A DNA stretch of 64,000 nucleotides from Aphelocoma coerulescens. Its lineage: Eukaryota > Chordata > Aves > Passeriformes > Corvidae. Shown one piece after another: positions 37,638 through 50,340 of this stretch. The stretch covers positions 51,768,214 through 51,832,213 of the forward strand of contig NC_091017.1 in assembly GCF_041296385.1 (NCBI RefSeq). Direction: 5' to 3'. The notes below the pieces were generated by a model. The model had not been told where the DNA came from, made no database searches, and worked only from the letters and a program-made list of their open reading frames with translations. How positions within the stretch are numbered: position 1 is the stretch's first letter; every line of letters starts with the position of its first letter. A program made the position numbers and the translations under genes.

Positions 37638-37684
37638 AGTGATTCAGGGAAGCACTTAATCACATGCTTAACCTTTGAAGTGGG
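37638..37684. repeat. Relic of an ancient palindromic repeat
   Basis: GTGATTCAGGGAAGCACTTA, ATCACATGCTTAACCTTTGA and AGTGGGCT closely resemble one half of the GATTCAGCAAAGCACTTAAGC..ATGCTTAA.. repeat common in sauropsid DNA. Confidence 0.6.
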
Positions 37685-40600
37685 CTCAAACAATATTGAA
37701 TTCTCTAATTAAAAGGGAACATTTCCAGTGTATAGCCATAGCGATGAGAAATGCAATGGACATGAAATACTAAGAGCATCAATCCCCTGTTACCTCTAGT
37801 TAGAAACTACTCTCAAGATTTCTCTTTAGAGCACATGCCTTTAGCTGACCTATTGCAGAGTAGAAGGAGGACCAGGTCAGTAAAGAAATCATCAAATAAG
37901 AAAGTCTTCTGATTCAAAGGCCTGTTGGACTAGGTTCCCAAGGGGAAATCCCAGTACACTTACACTGGTGAGTGGGATTAACAATAGCACTGTCAACTCA
38001 TCTTGTAAATCCACTACAGTACCTCTAGAATGGTTCACTTGAAATACTATAAACAAGACATCTTTTGTGTTCAAAGCGACAGAAATGTTTGCTTACAGTG
38101 AAATGTGTGTGTCGCTCTCTCTAATGCTCTTTGAGTATTTCAACCTGAAATCCTCTATGCAGTGTAATGACTGCTTTCCAAAGAATTTGAACATGCTGCT
38201 GAGTATTTTAGGCACATTAAAGGTAAAAAATATTCCCTTGACAATGCTGTATACTCAATTTCATCAACAAAAAAAAAATAAAAAAGAAAGTATGTATGTA
38301 AATGTCGAGGCATGCTTACAACATTTTATAATCATTACTTAGAGCAGAGGGTGGGTGGCTGTCTTGTTTTTGACAGTTCTCACATTTTTGCAGTCTGAGG
38401 AAATGTGAAATAACAGGCAGCTCTGACACCCTGTAAAATATGTAGCATTGCCAATTCTTGTACTTGGTTTTTTTCTTCCTGCCAGTGAGAGTTCATTTTG
38501 TCTCACTTCAGGCATCCCATCTAAGAGTTTTTTTAAGCAGGCTGGAATACAGTCCCTGAAGGAAAATAAGTATGCTAAAATGGACAAAACCTGTGCTTTT
38601 TACATGTTATTTATTTTTCCTTGGGTTGTTGTGCTTAAGCTAAAGTTGTTTTCAAGTATGTGCTAAATTGTTACCATTCAGTATTAAGAGAAAATAACCT
38701 TTGTTCACATTTCTGCTTGAAAGAAAAAAAACATAACAAATGGCATTTCCACCGAAGGTGTCTTACTGTGTGTAAATTTTTTTTTTGCATTTGTATTTTC
38801 TGGACTTTTTTGAATGAATGGGCACTTGTTACAGTGCCTCACCATCTTCAGAGCAAAGGCTGCAAGTTTTCACGATTAATACCAGAAATACATGTATCTC
38901 TCAAAATTTGCAGTAAAGCTTTAGTAGTATACCTGGATCTCAAAGCCAAGGGTCTGTTGTCCACAAAATGACAGTAAAATCTAGTGTGCACAGTAATTCA
39001 GTATAAAAATTCTCTCCCTGAGCATTTAGTAAAGCACATTCTTTTTTGTTGTTGTTGTTTGAAAATGTAGGTGTTTGAGGAGTAATGTATGACAATGCAT
39101 AGAAGCATATAATAAGAATAGCTGTCTTGTGCGACATTACAGTCTAGGGTTTGTATGCCCAAAGTTCTCAAAGTTCTTATGTCAGTCAATATTAGCTTAG
39201 AAACTGACCCTGCAGTCAATGAAATCAAGGAGTGCTTTGTCACTGGTTTCAGAGGAACATGCTCTAGAAGAGTAGGCATTCCTCAAAGTGAAACACTTCT
39301 CTCTTCCAAACCTTTTGGGTAACGTATAGGGAGACATAGAACACTGGAATGGCAATCTGTTGAGTGCAAAAGGGCAGATGGCTCAAGGGTATAAACAAAT
39401 GTATCAGCATTCAGCAGCAGTCCTTCAAACTGGGCTGATCTTGAGTAGTGAGTAACAGAGACAATAGCATTTGCAAAACTTGGCCTTTGGTCTAATCTCT
39501 GATCATCTGTACTCAGTGGTGCATTATTTTCATCCTCCTCACTCAACATAAGAACAAGATTGTCAGTAATTGTTCTCTAAGAAACAGATGGAGGAAGCTC
39601 CAGCAAACACCACTTTATGCAAGAAACTGAGAAACTTAAATAAATAAATAAAATCAGCTACAGCACTATAAAAACAGTGACAGCTTTCCCTACAATTTTA
39701 GCAGAGAACTATTTTGAATCAAGGTCAGTTTGCTCTGCATAGCAAATGCAGCAAAGTAGTTTGGTTCCTTGAGGGTTAATATTGGACTAATGAAGCCTTA
39801 GAAGAATAGAAAAAGAAAGCTGATAGAAATTCTCCTGCATTGCTGTTATTTCTGGGTTGCCCACAGCATTGGTGATGATGCCATTGCTGCATAAATGCAT
39901 TAGCTCATTTTCCTGTGGATATCTGAAAGCAATACCAACATAAGTCTCTTCAGGTTTGCATTTGAGTATAAACCTTCAGAGACAATACATTTCACTTCGA
40001 CAACACGTTAGCACCTCCTGCTCTTTCATAACCTGCATATCTGGAAAATTATTTTGCCCTCATGTTGCTGAGAAGCGCGAATGCATTGTGATCCATTCAA
40101 ATAAACAATTGCCCTTATTTCAGCACATAGCACTTCCAGTTTTCTCCTGTGCTTCAAAACCTATTCCTTTGACTCAGAATACTGATAATAAATTTAACAT
40201 GAGATCAGTGGCTATACATACATGGTGGGTAACTTCCAAATACCATAATAGCAGAAGGGCAGTAGGGCCCTAAAAAAGGAGCATTTTTAGATTAAGTACC
40301 AGAAAGTATTGAAAAATGAAAATTAGGAAAAATAGGTAATTCCTCTGGCATGGATAATTAAAACAGAAGTATACAAGCATTTTTTGTGTTAGATGGAAGA
40401 CCTAATTGAGGCCTAGAAGTGAAGCCATCACCCATCCCATCTCCTTTTTATCTTTACATATCTTTTTTTAAAAAATGTAATCTACATTATAAAATTAGCC
40501 TAGGTATATTTTCCCCCATAAGTATATCTTAAAATTTTCATTTATTTGCTAAAAGATGTATAATGCTGTCATTTTCTGAGTGTTCTGATAATATGCCAAG

Positions 40601-40822
40601 TGTGTATGTAGAGATATATAGAGAGATACGTAGATATCTATAGTAGTCACAAAATCTTGTAATCCATTTCTAACAAATTCTGTTAACAAATTCAGTGGTC
40701 TACAAAAAATTTACCATGAGAGTTAGAGGATCACCTGACTGGGGAGACTTGGCTTTCACCTTGGCCCACACTTACGCTCAGTCCTGCTGCAGCCCTACTC
40801 CAACTCTGGCTTTAAGATTTAG

Positions 40823-40856
40823 CAGCTCTCTAACAGTCAACAGCTCTCTAACAGTC
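40823..40856. repeat. Tandem duplication, 18-bp period
   Basis: CAGCTCTCTAACAGTC is present twice (40823-40838 and 40841-40856), separated by AA. Confidence 0.95.
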
Positions 40857-42526
40857 CCCAGAGGTTTTTCCATAGGGATCCGTTGGACCCTTGCTGTAAT
40901 TCACTCCTGAATTCCGTTTTTTACTTTTCTTCTAGCTGTTTACAAGCCCACCAAGCTCTGCCTACAAACCAGCAAAGCCTTCTCAGTGCTTTCCCAGGAG
41001 GGTGGGAAATGGCCAACAGCATGAAGAGGCCCAGGCAAATATCACCATCCTGCTTCACTTTCTAAAATAATTGAAGCAAAACTTTCATGCTGCTTTCTGC
41101 TCCAGCTAGCTAGTGTATGTGAGCAAACTCCCATTTACGTAGACATCCTGCTTTGCTTGTGCAAACTCATGTTTGCATGGACACTTCAAGGTTTGTTTGT
41201 AACTCCAGTTGTGTTTGCACATATCTGAGCCAGGCACAGGGTTTGAAAAGTTTGTACCTCGACCTTTTTTGCTGAGAAAACAGTTCATCTTAGCAAAAAC
41301 ATCCCATTTTTTGAGTGCTCTAAGTGGATGGAATAGGCTTATACAGAAAGCATTGTTTTAGTCACTGTAAAATCACTTTCATGAAGCTGTAGAACAGTTA
41401 AAATATATTTATTGATCAGCATTAATTTACTTACAATGGAAACTTTTGTTCTCCAAAGATGAAGATGTATTTGCTAATTCTCTGCTGCAGGGCTACAAGT
41501 GTGCAGTCATTCTAGCAGAGGAACCAGCAAATTACACAAAATAGAGAGCCAAAGGGTGTTAGGACCACACAAGTGTACCTTGTTAGGACTGGAAAGGGTT
41601 ACCTTTGTGCCATTCCCTTTCTCATTTACAATCATTGCCCCTAGAATGGATTCATGTTGTGCCATTTTCTCTTCTAGCTACAATAACAATGAAGTTTTCA
41701 AATCCCCTTCCCCTCTTTGATTTGATGGTCATTCCTGTTCTCTCTTTTATACACTCTGGCAGCCTGAACAGTAAAATCACCAGTGAATCAAAATACTCCT
41801 TTTCTTAGGGAAAACTTTTGTTCTCCAGTTGGTTTTTTTTTCAACTTTCACATTTTGCTTTCACCATACCTTCCAAAGAGAGCCCAGGGGGAAACCACCA
41901 CCCAACTCCCTCGAACTGACTCCAAACTTCCATCTTTTCTTCTGCTGCAATGATTCCCACTCTCCATTAGGTGGCATTAATTCAAATTCTATCTTGGAGC
42001 AAATTGGTCCAATGACTGTTTCCCATTAAAGTCCCTCCCTCGGAGTTGGCTGGACCGTGTCTTCTTTCGCTCCTTGTTTCAGACCTGGATGTTGCCCATC
42101 TGTAGAGTTGTTAATTCTGTAGGCTCGCCGGCGTCCCCTGCCAAGAACATGCCTTTGCAAATGTATACCATTTTGATTAGTAAATAATCTTTTCAAACAC
42201 AAAATTTCCTAAGTGTTTCTACAGTTGCTTTCAGTGTGCAGAAAGAACAGTTCACGCACATGTTTAATAGAACGTATGCGTATAAAACCAGCAAAAGAAT
42301 AATAAACCATTTCCTGACATTATTCCACTTGTTTCCAGAAAGTAAAGATCTTAAAAAGTGAAAGAGAAGCATTTCCTTATCTCATTCCTAAATGACCTCC
42401 AGAAAGAAAAAGGGAATAACACAAATCCAGCAAAACCAGTTTTTTCTGTGTTGGTAATTCTGTGAAAGATAGCATTATGTAGTAGACAGGCTGGGATATA
42501 ATACAGCCTGCTTTCCTATGAAAATT

Positions 42527-42541
42527 AAAAAAAAAAAAAAA
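42527..42541. repeat. Poly(A) tract, about 15 bp
   Basis: An A run lies in AT-rich intergenic DNA. Confidence 0.85.
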
Positions 42542-44372
42542 TATTGCTGCAAAATGTGATCTAGAAGATTCACAAGTTCCCTCAAGATAAGCTGAAACCT
42601 GAATAAGATGAAATGGAAAAGCCAAGGTGAAGATACAGAGGGGGACATGCTGGCTGAGAACTGCAGCTTGCTGCAGAAGCTGGGGAAGTTGAAGCTGGCC
42701 ATTCTAAATTAGGGTAAGACAGAAATAGTTTTCAAGCATGTATATTTCCTGTTTACCTTTTACACAAAAAATAGTCTTTAATTTCAAATGTCAAATTTCT
42801 TCAAATGCCCTGGAGTTTGCCTTGGTGGGAAGGGCATTGGGGAGAACACTAAAATAAGGAAAAAAATAGTGAATCTTTTCCATTTCTCTTTAGAGTATGG
42901 GAAGAATTAAACACAAGACTAACAAGGGGAAAAAAACAGTTATGAAAACAACAACAGATCAGTGTTGCTCTAAATATGCACTATGTTTACTCTCTCCTCT
43001 TCCTGTAATTTTATGCAAGTCTTTTCCTTTTAAGTCAAAACCCCCTAGCTCTTATAGGCAAAGGACCACCAAAGTATGTCAGCTTTATGGCTTCAGGCTG
43101 ATACTCCTGTATCTCAAGCACAGCAAAAGTCTTCCTCAGGAATAAATTCTTTCAAAGTCTGCATTTACACTGAAGGTTTTTTTTAAACCATCTCAACTTT
43201 GACCTAGCAGCTATGGGAGTGCAGGTTCTGCCAGCAGCTGATACTGTAAATCTCATATTCTAAAGAGATTAAGTTTATGACAGCGATCTGTCTGAACCTT
43301 CCCCTGTCTGTCTCTCAAGCTTGTCCCAACCACTCAGCTCCCCTGCAATTTTGGGATCTATTAGCCAATGTCAATTAGAAAAGTGTAGAAGTCATACAGA
43401 TGTACTGATGCTCTCTCCTCCCATGTAGGTGCAGGGGTATAAACAGGATGACCTGATCACATCCTCTGATTTTTTTGTATTTTTCAAGAAATGGAATGAA
43501 GGCAAGGGCAGAAGTTTCCATAGGAAAGAAAAAAGAGCAAACCATGGGACAGTCCAGAGAACTATGAATGACCAGAGGCAAAGGCCATCCTTTTCAGCAA
43601 CAACACTGTCCTCTTTCCTGAAACTCCAGCATAAACAGGGCTGACCCATCATTCCGGCAGCCTGCACTTCTCAGGATTTACTTTCATTAGCTTGTACATG
43701 ATTTCCCTCAATGCAAAAAGTAACATCACCCCCTTTGCTTGTCTGATGGGCACAATGCCTATACCCTCAGGATGGTGAGCTCCAGTACTGCTTCTCCAAT
43801 CTCATCAGCATCAAGTGGCTCAGATCAGCACTTTGTCAGGGGACTTGTCCTGCCACCCCATGGAGACACCTCCTGACACAGGGCAAAATAACTGCTGGCT
43901 CTATTACCTATGATGATAGTACAGACAATAAAGAAACCCTCCAGCTATGAAGGTGATGATGTCAGTCTTGATCCTGAATATTTCCAAAAGTATCAAGTCC
44001 CAAATCAAGGAGTCTGAGGGATTCAGTGCCTGTTTTGGAAAAGATCTTTCGCTGGGGTTTTCCTTCTTCTCAAGCTCATCTATAATGGCAGCTAACCTGC
44101 AAGGTCTGAATTGCATCCCTAAATCAAATTTCTAGCTTAAACTCATTCTGATAGTTAGTTCTGAAGATAAAAAGGTCTGCTCATTTTATCACAAACTGGG
44201 AGACTGTCTCAAGAAGAAATCCATTGCTGAGGCAGACTAGTGGGGAGTAAGATGCATTTGGAACTCAATGAATTTTACCTTTGCCTAAGAAAGAAAAAAT
44301 AAAAAAGCTTGAGAGCTACTTTCTGTGCATGCAGTCATTACTCATATTTAGTAGCAATTCGAAAAGAGAAAA

Positions 44373-44406
44373 AATTTGACAACTTTACTGCAATTTGACA
44401 ACTTTT
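44373..44406. repeat. Tandem duplication, 19-bp period
   Basis: AATTTGACAACTTT occurs at 44373 and again at 44392 in the same orientation. Confidence 0.9.
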
Positions 44407-45899
44407 GCTAGAAATCCAGTGCATTGAACTGCCACAACCTATTAAACTCTACATTGCCTAAACCCACTCAGTCCTGCACTAATTATAAAAGAAAAATCAG
44501 ACCTTGAAAAACATTTTAGCAAGAGAAAATAGACAATAACAAAACACCCAAAAACTCTTGTGATCTTTTCTTAATGGCAGCAGCATTTCAATAATGATTT
44601 TAAACTGATAATATGAAATTGGCAGGTTGTGCTTAAAAACAATAACAACAAAAACAAACAACAAAAACCCCTCCTTATGGCTTTCCATTTGACTGTCAAA
44701 AAATGTGATTTCAAAACAAAACTATGGAAGTGGATAAAAATTATGACAGCAAAACTAAAACTGATCTTAATGGCATCAAGTAGCAATTTTTTGTTACTCT
44801 TCTAGCTCCCCTCAGGGTTATTACAGATTTTAGACAAGCAAGATTGACTCACCTACACTGTTCTCCTGTATTCGGTTGAGTCAAGCACATGTCTAAAGAC
44901 ATAGCAGTGTCTTTATGATTACTAGTTCAATCCAAGTCAGCATAGGATCCCTGTCTATCTATTCCAGAAGATGTGTCAAAAGCCAGGACTGGTCTTTCAA
45001 GGGAACTGAAACAAAAAGGAATGTCTCTCTCCTTCACAGTACCTAAACTGGGGATGTCTACTTGCTTTTCTGTAGCAGCCCTGAGGATTTGAGGCCATGG
45101 CTACTCTGAAAACTGTTCTAGAAGAATGCAATAAGGGTGGTAGGTTAGCTGAAATCTAAACATACTGGAGAAAAAATAGAATACCAAGTTTTGTTCAAAT
45201 GCATTTTACATGTCTTATGCTCCTTGACTTAATCCTATTTGCATCTCCTGCATGTGTGGTTGACCACATTCTGGCTTAAACTTCATGCAATTTTGAGAAG
45301 ACTGCAAGCACTCATAGCATAAAAACAGATTGAATTGTCATATTATACTTCTACAGAAGGAAAGGGAATGATCTGTGCTCACATGTATGCGTTGGTGGTC
45401 AGGGTTGAAGACTGTGATTCCAAGCACAGCTGTCTGTGCAGTAGCACATAGGTCTGAACTAAAACTCCTCTGCTATTATAGGAGTCAGATTATTTAGAGT
45501 AAGATGACTACAACATGTAAGATATTTCTCAGACACTTTGGATTTTGAGGTATGAAATTGTGTTTTACATACCAACTACAGCTATGCATATATTATGTCC
45601 TGTTGGCTCAGGAAGGTAGAACTGGAAAGCAAATGAATAAATGAATTGTCTGGGTCAGTCTAAATGTTAGGTCTCCAGTATTTTGTCTGGATGGCCTTCA
45701 GTCCACCCCGGGGTTTCATGCCACTCAGCCTGTGAAAGCCCCTTGGCAGTTCACAGTTGACCCCTGTTGAGTGACAATTAAGAAAGAGAGAGAGAATTCT
45801 TACAGGAAACCGACAGCTTTGCTAGTATATTAATCGACAGTTTCACAGCCCTGTCCTGCAGCCTGGCAGGCAGCTTTCCTTGCTCCTCTTTGCAAGGGG

Positions 45900-46520
45900 A
45901 TGCTCCTGCCGCTGTGAGTGAGACCCGGCCCGCCGGGGCCTCCGTAGGCCGGGACTTGTACGCCCCGGGCGGCGCCCACCCCGCCCCTCCTCCTCCTACC
46001 ACCCCTGCCACCAAATTACATATATAGATAACGGGAATGACGCATAAAACACCAAACAAACATACCCAACACCCAACCCAGACCCGCGGTTGTTGGTACT
46101 TTTCACCGCCCCTTCGCATAATGAATATATTCGCGTTTCCTCCCACTCTCCCAATGGGCTACCAGCTGCAGAAGTCCTGAATAGCGAGCTTAATTGGGCT
46201 TTGTCATGCAGAATACCTCCGTTTTCTATAGCAGGTTACAAAGGGGCCCTTGGCAGACGTGGCGGGCTCCTGTGGCGACGGCGGGTCCTGCCCGGCTGCG
46301 CCAAACACCTCCGCACACCGCGCAGGTAGCGCAGCCGCCAGCACCCCCCGGCGTAGGGCCACCTCCAGCCCACCGCCCCCAGCACAGGGTCACCTCCAAC
46401 CCACCGCTGTCCGAAGCTGCCCGGTGCAGGATCACAGCTCCTTTTCCGCTGCTCCCCGGGCTGCTCCTAAACGCGCCCGGGACACTCCGATCTGGCCGGA
46501 TCCCTTTCCCTTTGCTAACA
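45900..46520. other. CpG-rich segment, orphan CpG island
   Basis: A sharp change from AT-rich DNA to GC-rich, CpG-dense sequence occurs near 45.9 kb, about 7 kb from the GSX2 3' end. No gene with recognised homology starts here. Short open frames on both strands are compositional. The segment directly borders the conserved-looking block at 46.55-47.28 kb. Confidence 0.6.
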
Positions 46521-46544
46521 CGGCAGGAATGTCGGACAGAGTTT

Positions 46545-46815
46545 ATTTCCGACACGACCTTTTATTAAACCTCGGACCTTATGACCAAGTGTTCCCGTTT
46601 CACTGTAAATTGGTGTGGTAAGGATTAATTGGCAAACCCCGGGCTCAAAAGAGATTTGCTAATCTCTTATTATTATGGGCTAATCATACATTCTCTATTT
46701 GATATAAATGGTGTAGAGTACGGAGTGTCAATATTCACCGTGAATTACATCTAATTATCGTTTGGAATCCAAGCTACTACTTCTGCCCATTGACTGGTAT
46801 TGTTTTCTTCGGACT
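46545..46815. promoter_or_regulatory. Candidate conserved enhancer block A between GSX2 and PDGFRA
   Basis: This unique AT-rich stretch is flanked by CpG-rich DNA. It has several homeodomain cores (GGATTAATTGG, GGGCTAATCAT, ATCTAATTATCG), the inverted repeat AGAGATT-tgct-AATCTCT and the near-palindrome ATTCAC-c-GTGAAT at 46733-46745. This dense, non-repetitive motif grammar is typical of developmental enhancers near ParaHox genes. No alignment was possible. Confidence 0.45.
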
Positions 46816-46822
46816 TAACTTT

Positions 46823-46838
46823 CCCCCCCCCACCCCCT
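46823..46838. repeat. Poly(C) interruption
   Basis: A ten-C run, then A and five C, separates the two enhancer-like blocks. Confidence 0.85.
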
Positions 46839-46859
46839 CTTGTTTCTTATTTTGACAGT

Positions 46860-47280
46860 TTAAATCCAGGTCTATATGACATAGAAAGCTAATAAAATTC
46901 TCATTTCATTGTTAATCTGATTTCATCGCAGTATAGGTTTTACCCTCACACCTGCGTAGCAGGGTGTAATTCCATTAATAATAATGATAAAAAACCCCTA
47001 AATCAACATATTCATTACATGTCTTTTCCCTGATGATATATTGTGAACAGTGAGAGTTGAAAAAGAGCCATTTATTCTCACCGTGAATGAGTCTGCCTGG
47101 AACTGAAGACTTCACCTGCCTCCTCAGTCAATTAGGAATGTATCGAAAATTCTACCAGAAAACGAGTTAAATTAACCGTTAGCTAATTTCCTTGTGTCCC
47201 TCCTACATAATCCCCCCTTTTCAGTTTGCCCCAGAAATTACCACATGTTGCAAGGTTCAAATAGTGCCTAATGAAACAGT
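46860..47280. promoter_or_regulatory. Candidate conserved enhancer block B between GSX2 and PDGFRA
   Basis: The block continues past a short poly(C) interruption with TCACACCTGCG (T-box or E-box-like), CCATTAATAATAATGA, a second TCACCGTGAATGA, GTCAATTAGG and CGTTAGCTAATTTCC. It has the same appearance as block A. Function is inferred. Confidence 0.4.
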
Positions 47281-48349
47281 GACTAAATGGTTCTCTCAAA
47301 CCCACAGTGAAGCCCTTTCGCTGTGCCTTCAAAGCCTGGGGGGCTGCAGCGATCGGGGGTCCCCATCTTAAAAAAAGATTTTACATCTATATATATGAAA
47401 TAATTAACGATTTTGGCAGCAAAATCTCCCCCAGCAGGGCTGCCACGTCCTTCCCTTCCCACCGCGGACACTCCGGGGCTGTGGCAGCCCGGCTGCCCCC
47501 CCGGACAGACGAAAGGTATCGTCCCACCAGAACACGGCGGGAAGGGCCGGGGACCTGAGGGGACACGACCATGGAGAGACTGCGCGTACACGCGGGACCG
47601 TGCCTCGGCGCGGGTGGGAACACGCGTGGTCTGCCTGGGGGATTCCATACAACTTTATTTCCAACACCCTGTGTCGGTGCTTCCTCCGAGCGTGTAGCTA
47701 CTGGTTTGGAAAGACCGCCCCTGTATTGCCGGGCTCTGCCGGGAGGCAGCGTTTCTCGCTGGCGGTGTCGAAGTCTCCCTTTCGCCTTCTTTAAATTCAC
47801 ACGCAGGCGGAGCGTTATCCCCTATTTTATACAGCGGTTTCACGAAAATTGTAAACCTCGATTTTACCGAGGTTCCTTAATTTAAGGACGGGAAGAAAAA
47901 AGCAGCTCCGGGTCAGCAATCTTCTACGTAAAACCCTCCCGAAGAGAAGCTTTGCCCCACAGTTACGAGCTCTCATTCCTGTCTAAAGCGGCTTCACTGA
48001 AGTGTCATCTACTAAAACTCGGTGAATTCCGCAAAGAGAGTAGAGTCACTTATTTGAAACGGTAAGGCTAATACAAAGTCATCAAAGCACTATGGTTCTT
48101 GTCTTTAAGTGACAACCCTCTTTATTGAACTGTTTGAAATACGCCTCCTGCTTTTCAATGTCTCTCTATCCATCTTTGTCTGCTCTTCAGAAAAGCAGAC
48201 AATATAAAGCAAAGCCTGGCGAGCTCCCCACGCTCTGGCTTGGGCAGTGCCAACGTTAGCCTTGAAATTGTCACTCCTTCATTAATCTGAAGCTAGTTAT
48301 TTTTCCAGAGCACACAGCACACGCTTCCGATCTCTTTGGGTTCGCTTCC

Positions 48350-49260
48350 AAGAGCTTAAATCCCGCCGGACACGCCGGCTGGGGTCGGGGCAGGGGGGAG
48401 GCGCGGAGGGGCCGAGGCCGGCGCATCGCCCTGAGCGGGGCCGGCTGGGAGGCGCGCAGGGGGGCGGAGAGGGATGCGGAGCAGATCCTGCGTGAAATCG
48501 GCCCTTTCACGGCGAGGCTGAGCGCGCTGCAGCGCGGACACACGCCCCGAGGTTTTCCGAGTGGCATAGTGGGTTCGGGCTGTTTGTTATTCCGCTGTCA
48601 TGCGGGACTCCCCGGCAGCTGCCCGGCGCACGGCTTTCCGTCACCGGCGGGGGACCCACCCAGGAACCCCGGGCCCGGGCTGCCAACCTTCCCCGGGGTT
48701 TCTCGCCCAGACCGAGACCCCGTTCAGCCGACAGAAGTGCGCGGAGGCTGCGGGGTGCGCTTCCCGCACCCTTACTTAGCATGCTTTTCGAGCAGCCGCC
48801 GAAACTTGCGCAACAGCAGTAGTGGAAAAAAAAAAAAAAAAGTTTTTTGGCCCGGTTTCTTTCCCGAAGGACTGCATGCGGTCATCTTTAGGCTTCGGAT
48901 CCAGAATGGGAGTGTTCACCGCCCTGCCCCGCGTCCTCCGAGCTGGTGTCAGAACGCTCGCTGGGGTCCCGGAGCGGTGGTAATAGGACTCGCCCCTTCC
49001 TGGCCGTCTTATCCCCATGGTCACCACGGAAACTCCCAATGGGCCTGATCCTTTCTGGCAGTGGCCTCGTCCTGCGGCTACGCCGTCGACTGAACCGTGC
49101 AAGATGGAAAAAGAGCCCCGCGCAGCAGCTGAGCCGCCGAGCAGCGCTGCCGCCGATTCGGCTGTCCTTGCCTGCAAGGGCAGCACCAGGCACCGGGGAG
49201 CCGCACCCGAGGCCGTGTCCCGGGGGGTCGTTAGGTGAGCGGGAGGGGCGGGAGTAGGAA
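48350..49260. other. CpG-rich segment, orphan CpG island
   Basis: Dense CpG lies about 3.5-4.5 kb from the GSX2 3' end, with a 16-bp poly(A) tract at 48826-48841 inside. A further CpG-rich patch lies at 47.42-47.78 kb. The right end contains a possible first exon (49103-49236, plus strand, reported separately) but no recognised gene. Confidence 0.55.
49103..49236 (+). other. Possible first exon of an unrecognised plus-strand transcript
   Basis: Within the CpG island an ATG in good context (AAGATGG) at 49103 opens a frame beginning MEKEPRAAAEPPSSAAADSA. It stays open to a donor-like GTTAG|GTGAGCGGG at 49237. Without splicing it stops one codon later. No homology was recognised and no partner exon was identified. 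It could be a non-coding RNA or a chance open frame in GC-rich DNA. Confidence 0.2.
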
Positions 49261-50306
49261 ACTAGGACAAACTAGAGGTGAATGCAGCCGGATTAGATAG
49301 CCTGTCCTCTCTCTGCCCCAGCTCCAAACCGGAGGTACTGAGGAAGGAAAGTTTCCTGCAGTCCCCTGGCCTGGATCCCTGCACTGTGAGCCCTCCGCTC
49401 CGTGAGTACTTGTGGCCTGACTGATGAAGCCCAGCCTGCCCCATCCAACCCACGGAGGATGTGCAGCCGGCCAGAACACTGAGCTCTTCGGTCTGGGAAT
49501 CTCTGGAGTGTACCTGCCACCGTGTCCCAACTACACCACGGGTGGAAGCAAGGAGCTGCCCCAAGGGCCTCCACTTCCCCATGTCCAGGGTAGAAGTGTG
49601 AGATGCTGGCAATGGACATTGGGGCAAGAGTTCAGACAGCAGGGAAAGGTTTCAGCAGCACCCGTGGGGACTTCAGGGCATGGCTCAAAAGAGCAGCTGA
49701 GGGAGTGTGGTGTCTTCAGCACTGCGGAGTTCCAGCAGCCCATGGCCAATGCTGCCTGTGGGCTAACACATCTGATCAGGGCATGGAAGCAGGTTCAACC
49801 CCACAACCAGAGAAGTCAGTGCCATGAGTCTGATATCAGCCATGCAGACCAAGGTCAGGGAAACTCCTCAAGATGGATGTTTTCATCCTCTGATTTTTTT
49901 GTAATTGAAAAGAGTAAATAAATATCTCGATGACAAAACTTTTCTGGAGAGATGCTAACCCAACAGGATACAGAAGGTCAGTAACAGGGTCACTCACACA
50001 AACATGTCTTGCATCTCTTGTGCAAACCCTCAGGCTTTAGGTGTGCGACCTTCCTCTTGTGGATCCTTGATTGTGGGGGGCCCAGCACAGCAGCTGCTGG
50101 GGGGGCTAAGCAAGCCAGAGGGGCATTAGGGGCTGTCCCATACCTGAAATCCACCCAGGACACAGGCAACTCCTCTGCCACCAAGTTATGCCAGGATGAG
50201 CTCCATCAGGAGCTGAACACTGCCTATCTTAGGCACTGGATGAGTGAGGGGGAAAAAATTGCACTTCACATTATGTGGGAGGAAAAAGAAAGGATAGAAA
50301 GAAGAA

Positions 50307-50340
50307 GGGGGGGTAGGGGGGGGGAAATGGGAGGGGGAGG
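50307..50340 (+). repeat. G-run tract, G-quadruplex-prone
   Basis: Four G runs (7, 9, 3 and 5 G) lie within 34 bp, separated by TA, AAAT and A, and preceded by a GAA-rich purine stretch. Confidence 0.8.

Larger units (their letters stand above)
21181..45880. other. Gene desert between the PDGFRA and GSX2 domains
   Basis: This is 24.7 kb of AT-rich DNA without a recognisable exon, splice-site pair or protein homology. Open frames are short and many lack an ATG. It contains relics of old repeats (palindromic elements near 22.9, 34.15, 35.9 and 37.65 kb; LINE-like pieces at 30.8-32.2 kb), homopolymers (24996-25010 T, 32186-32200 A, 42527-42541 A) and stretches that may be conserved (23.5-23.7, 41.9-42.2 kb). 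Distal enhancers of either gene could lie here. Confidence 0.6.
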
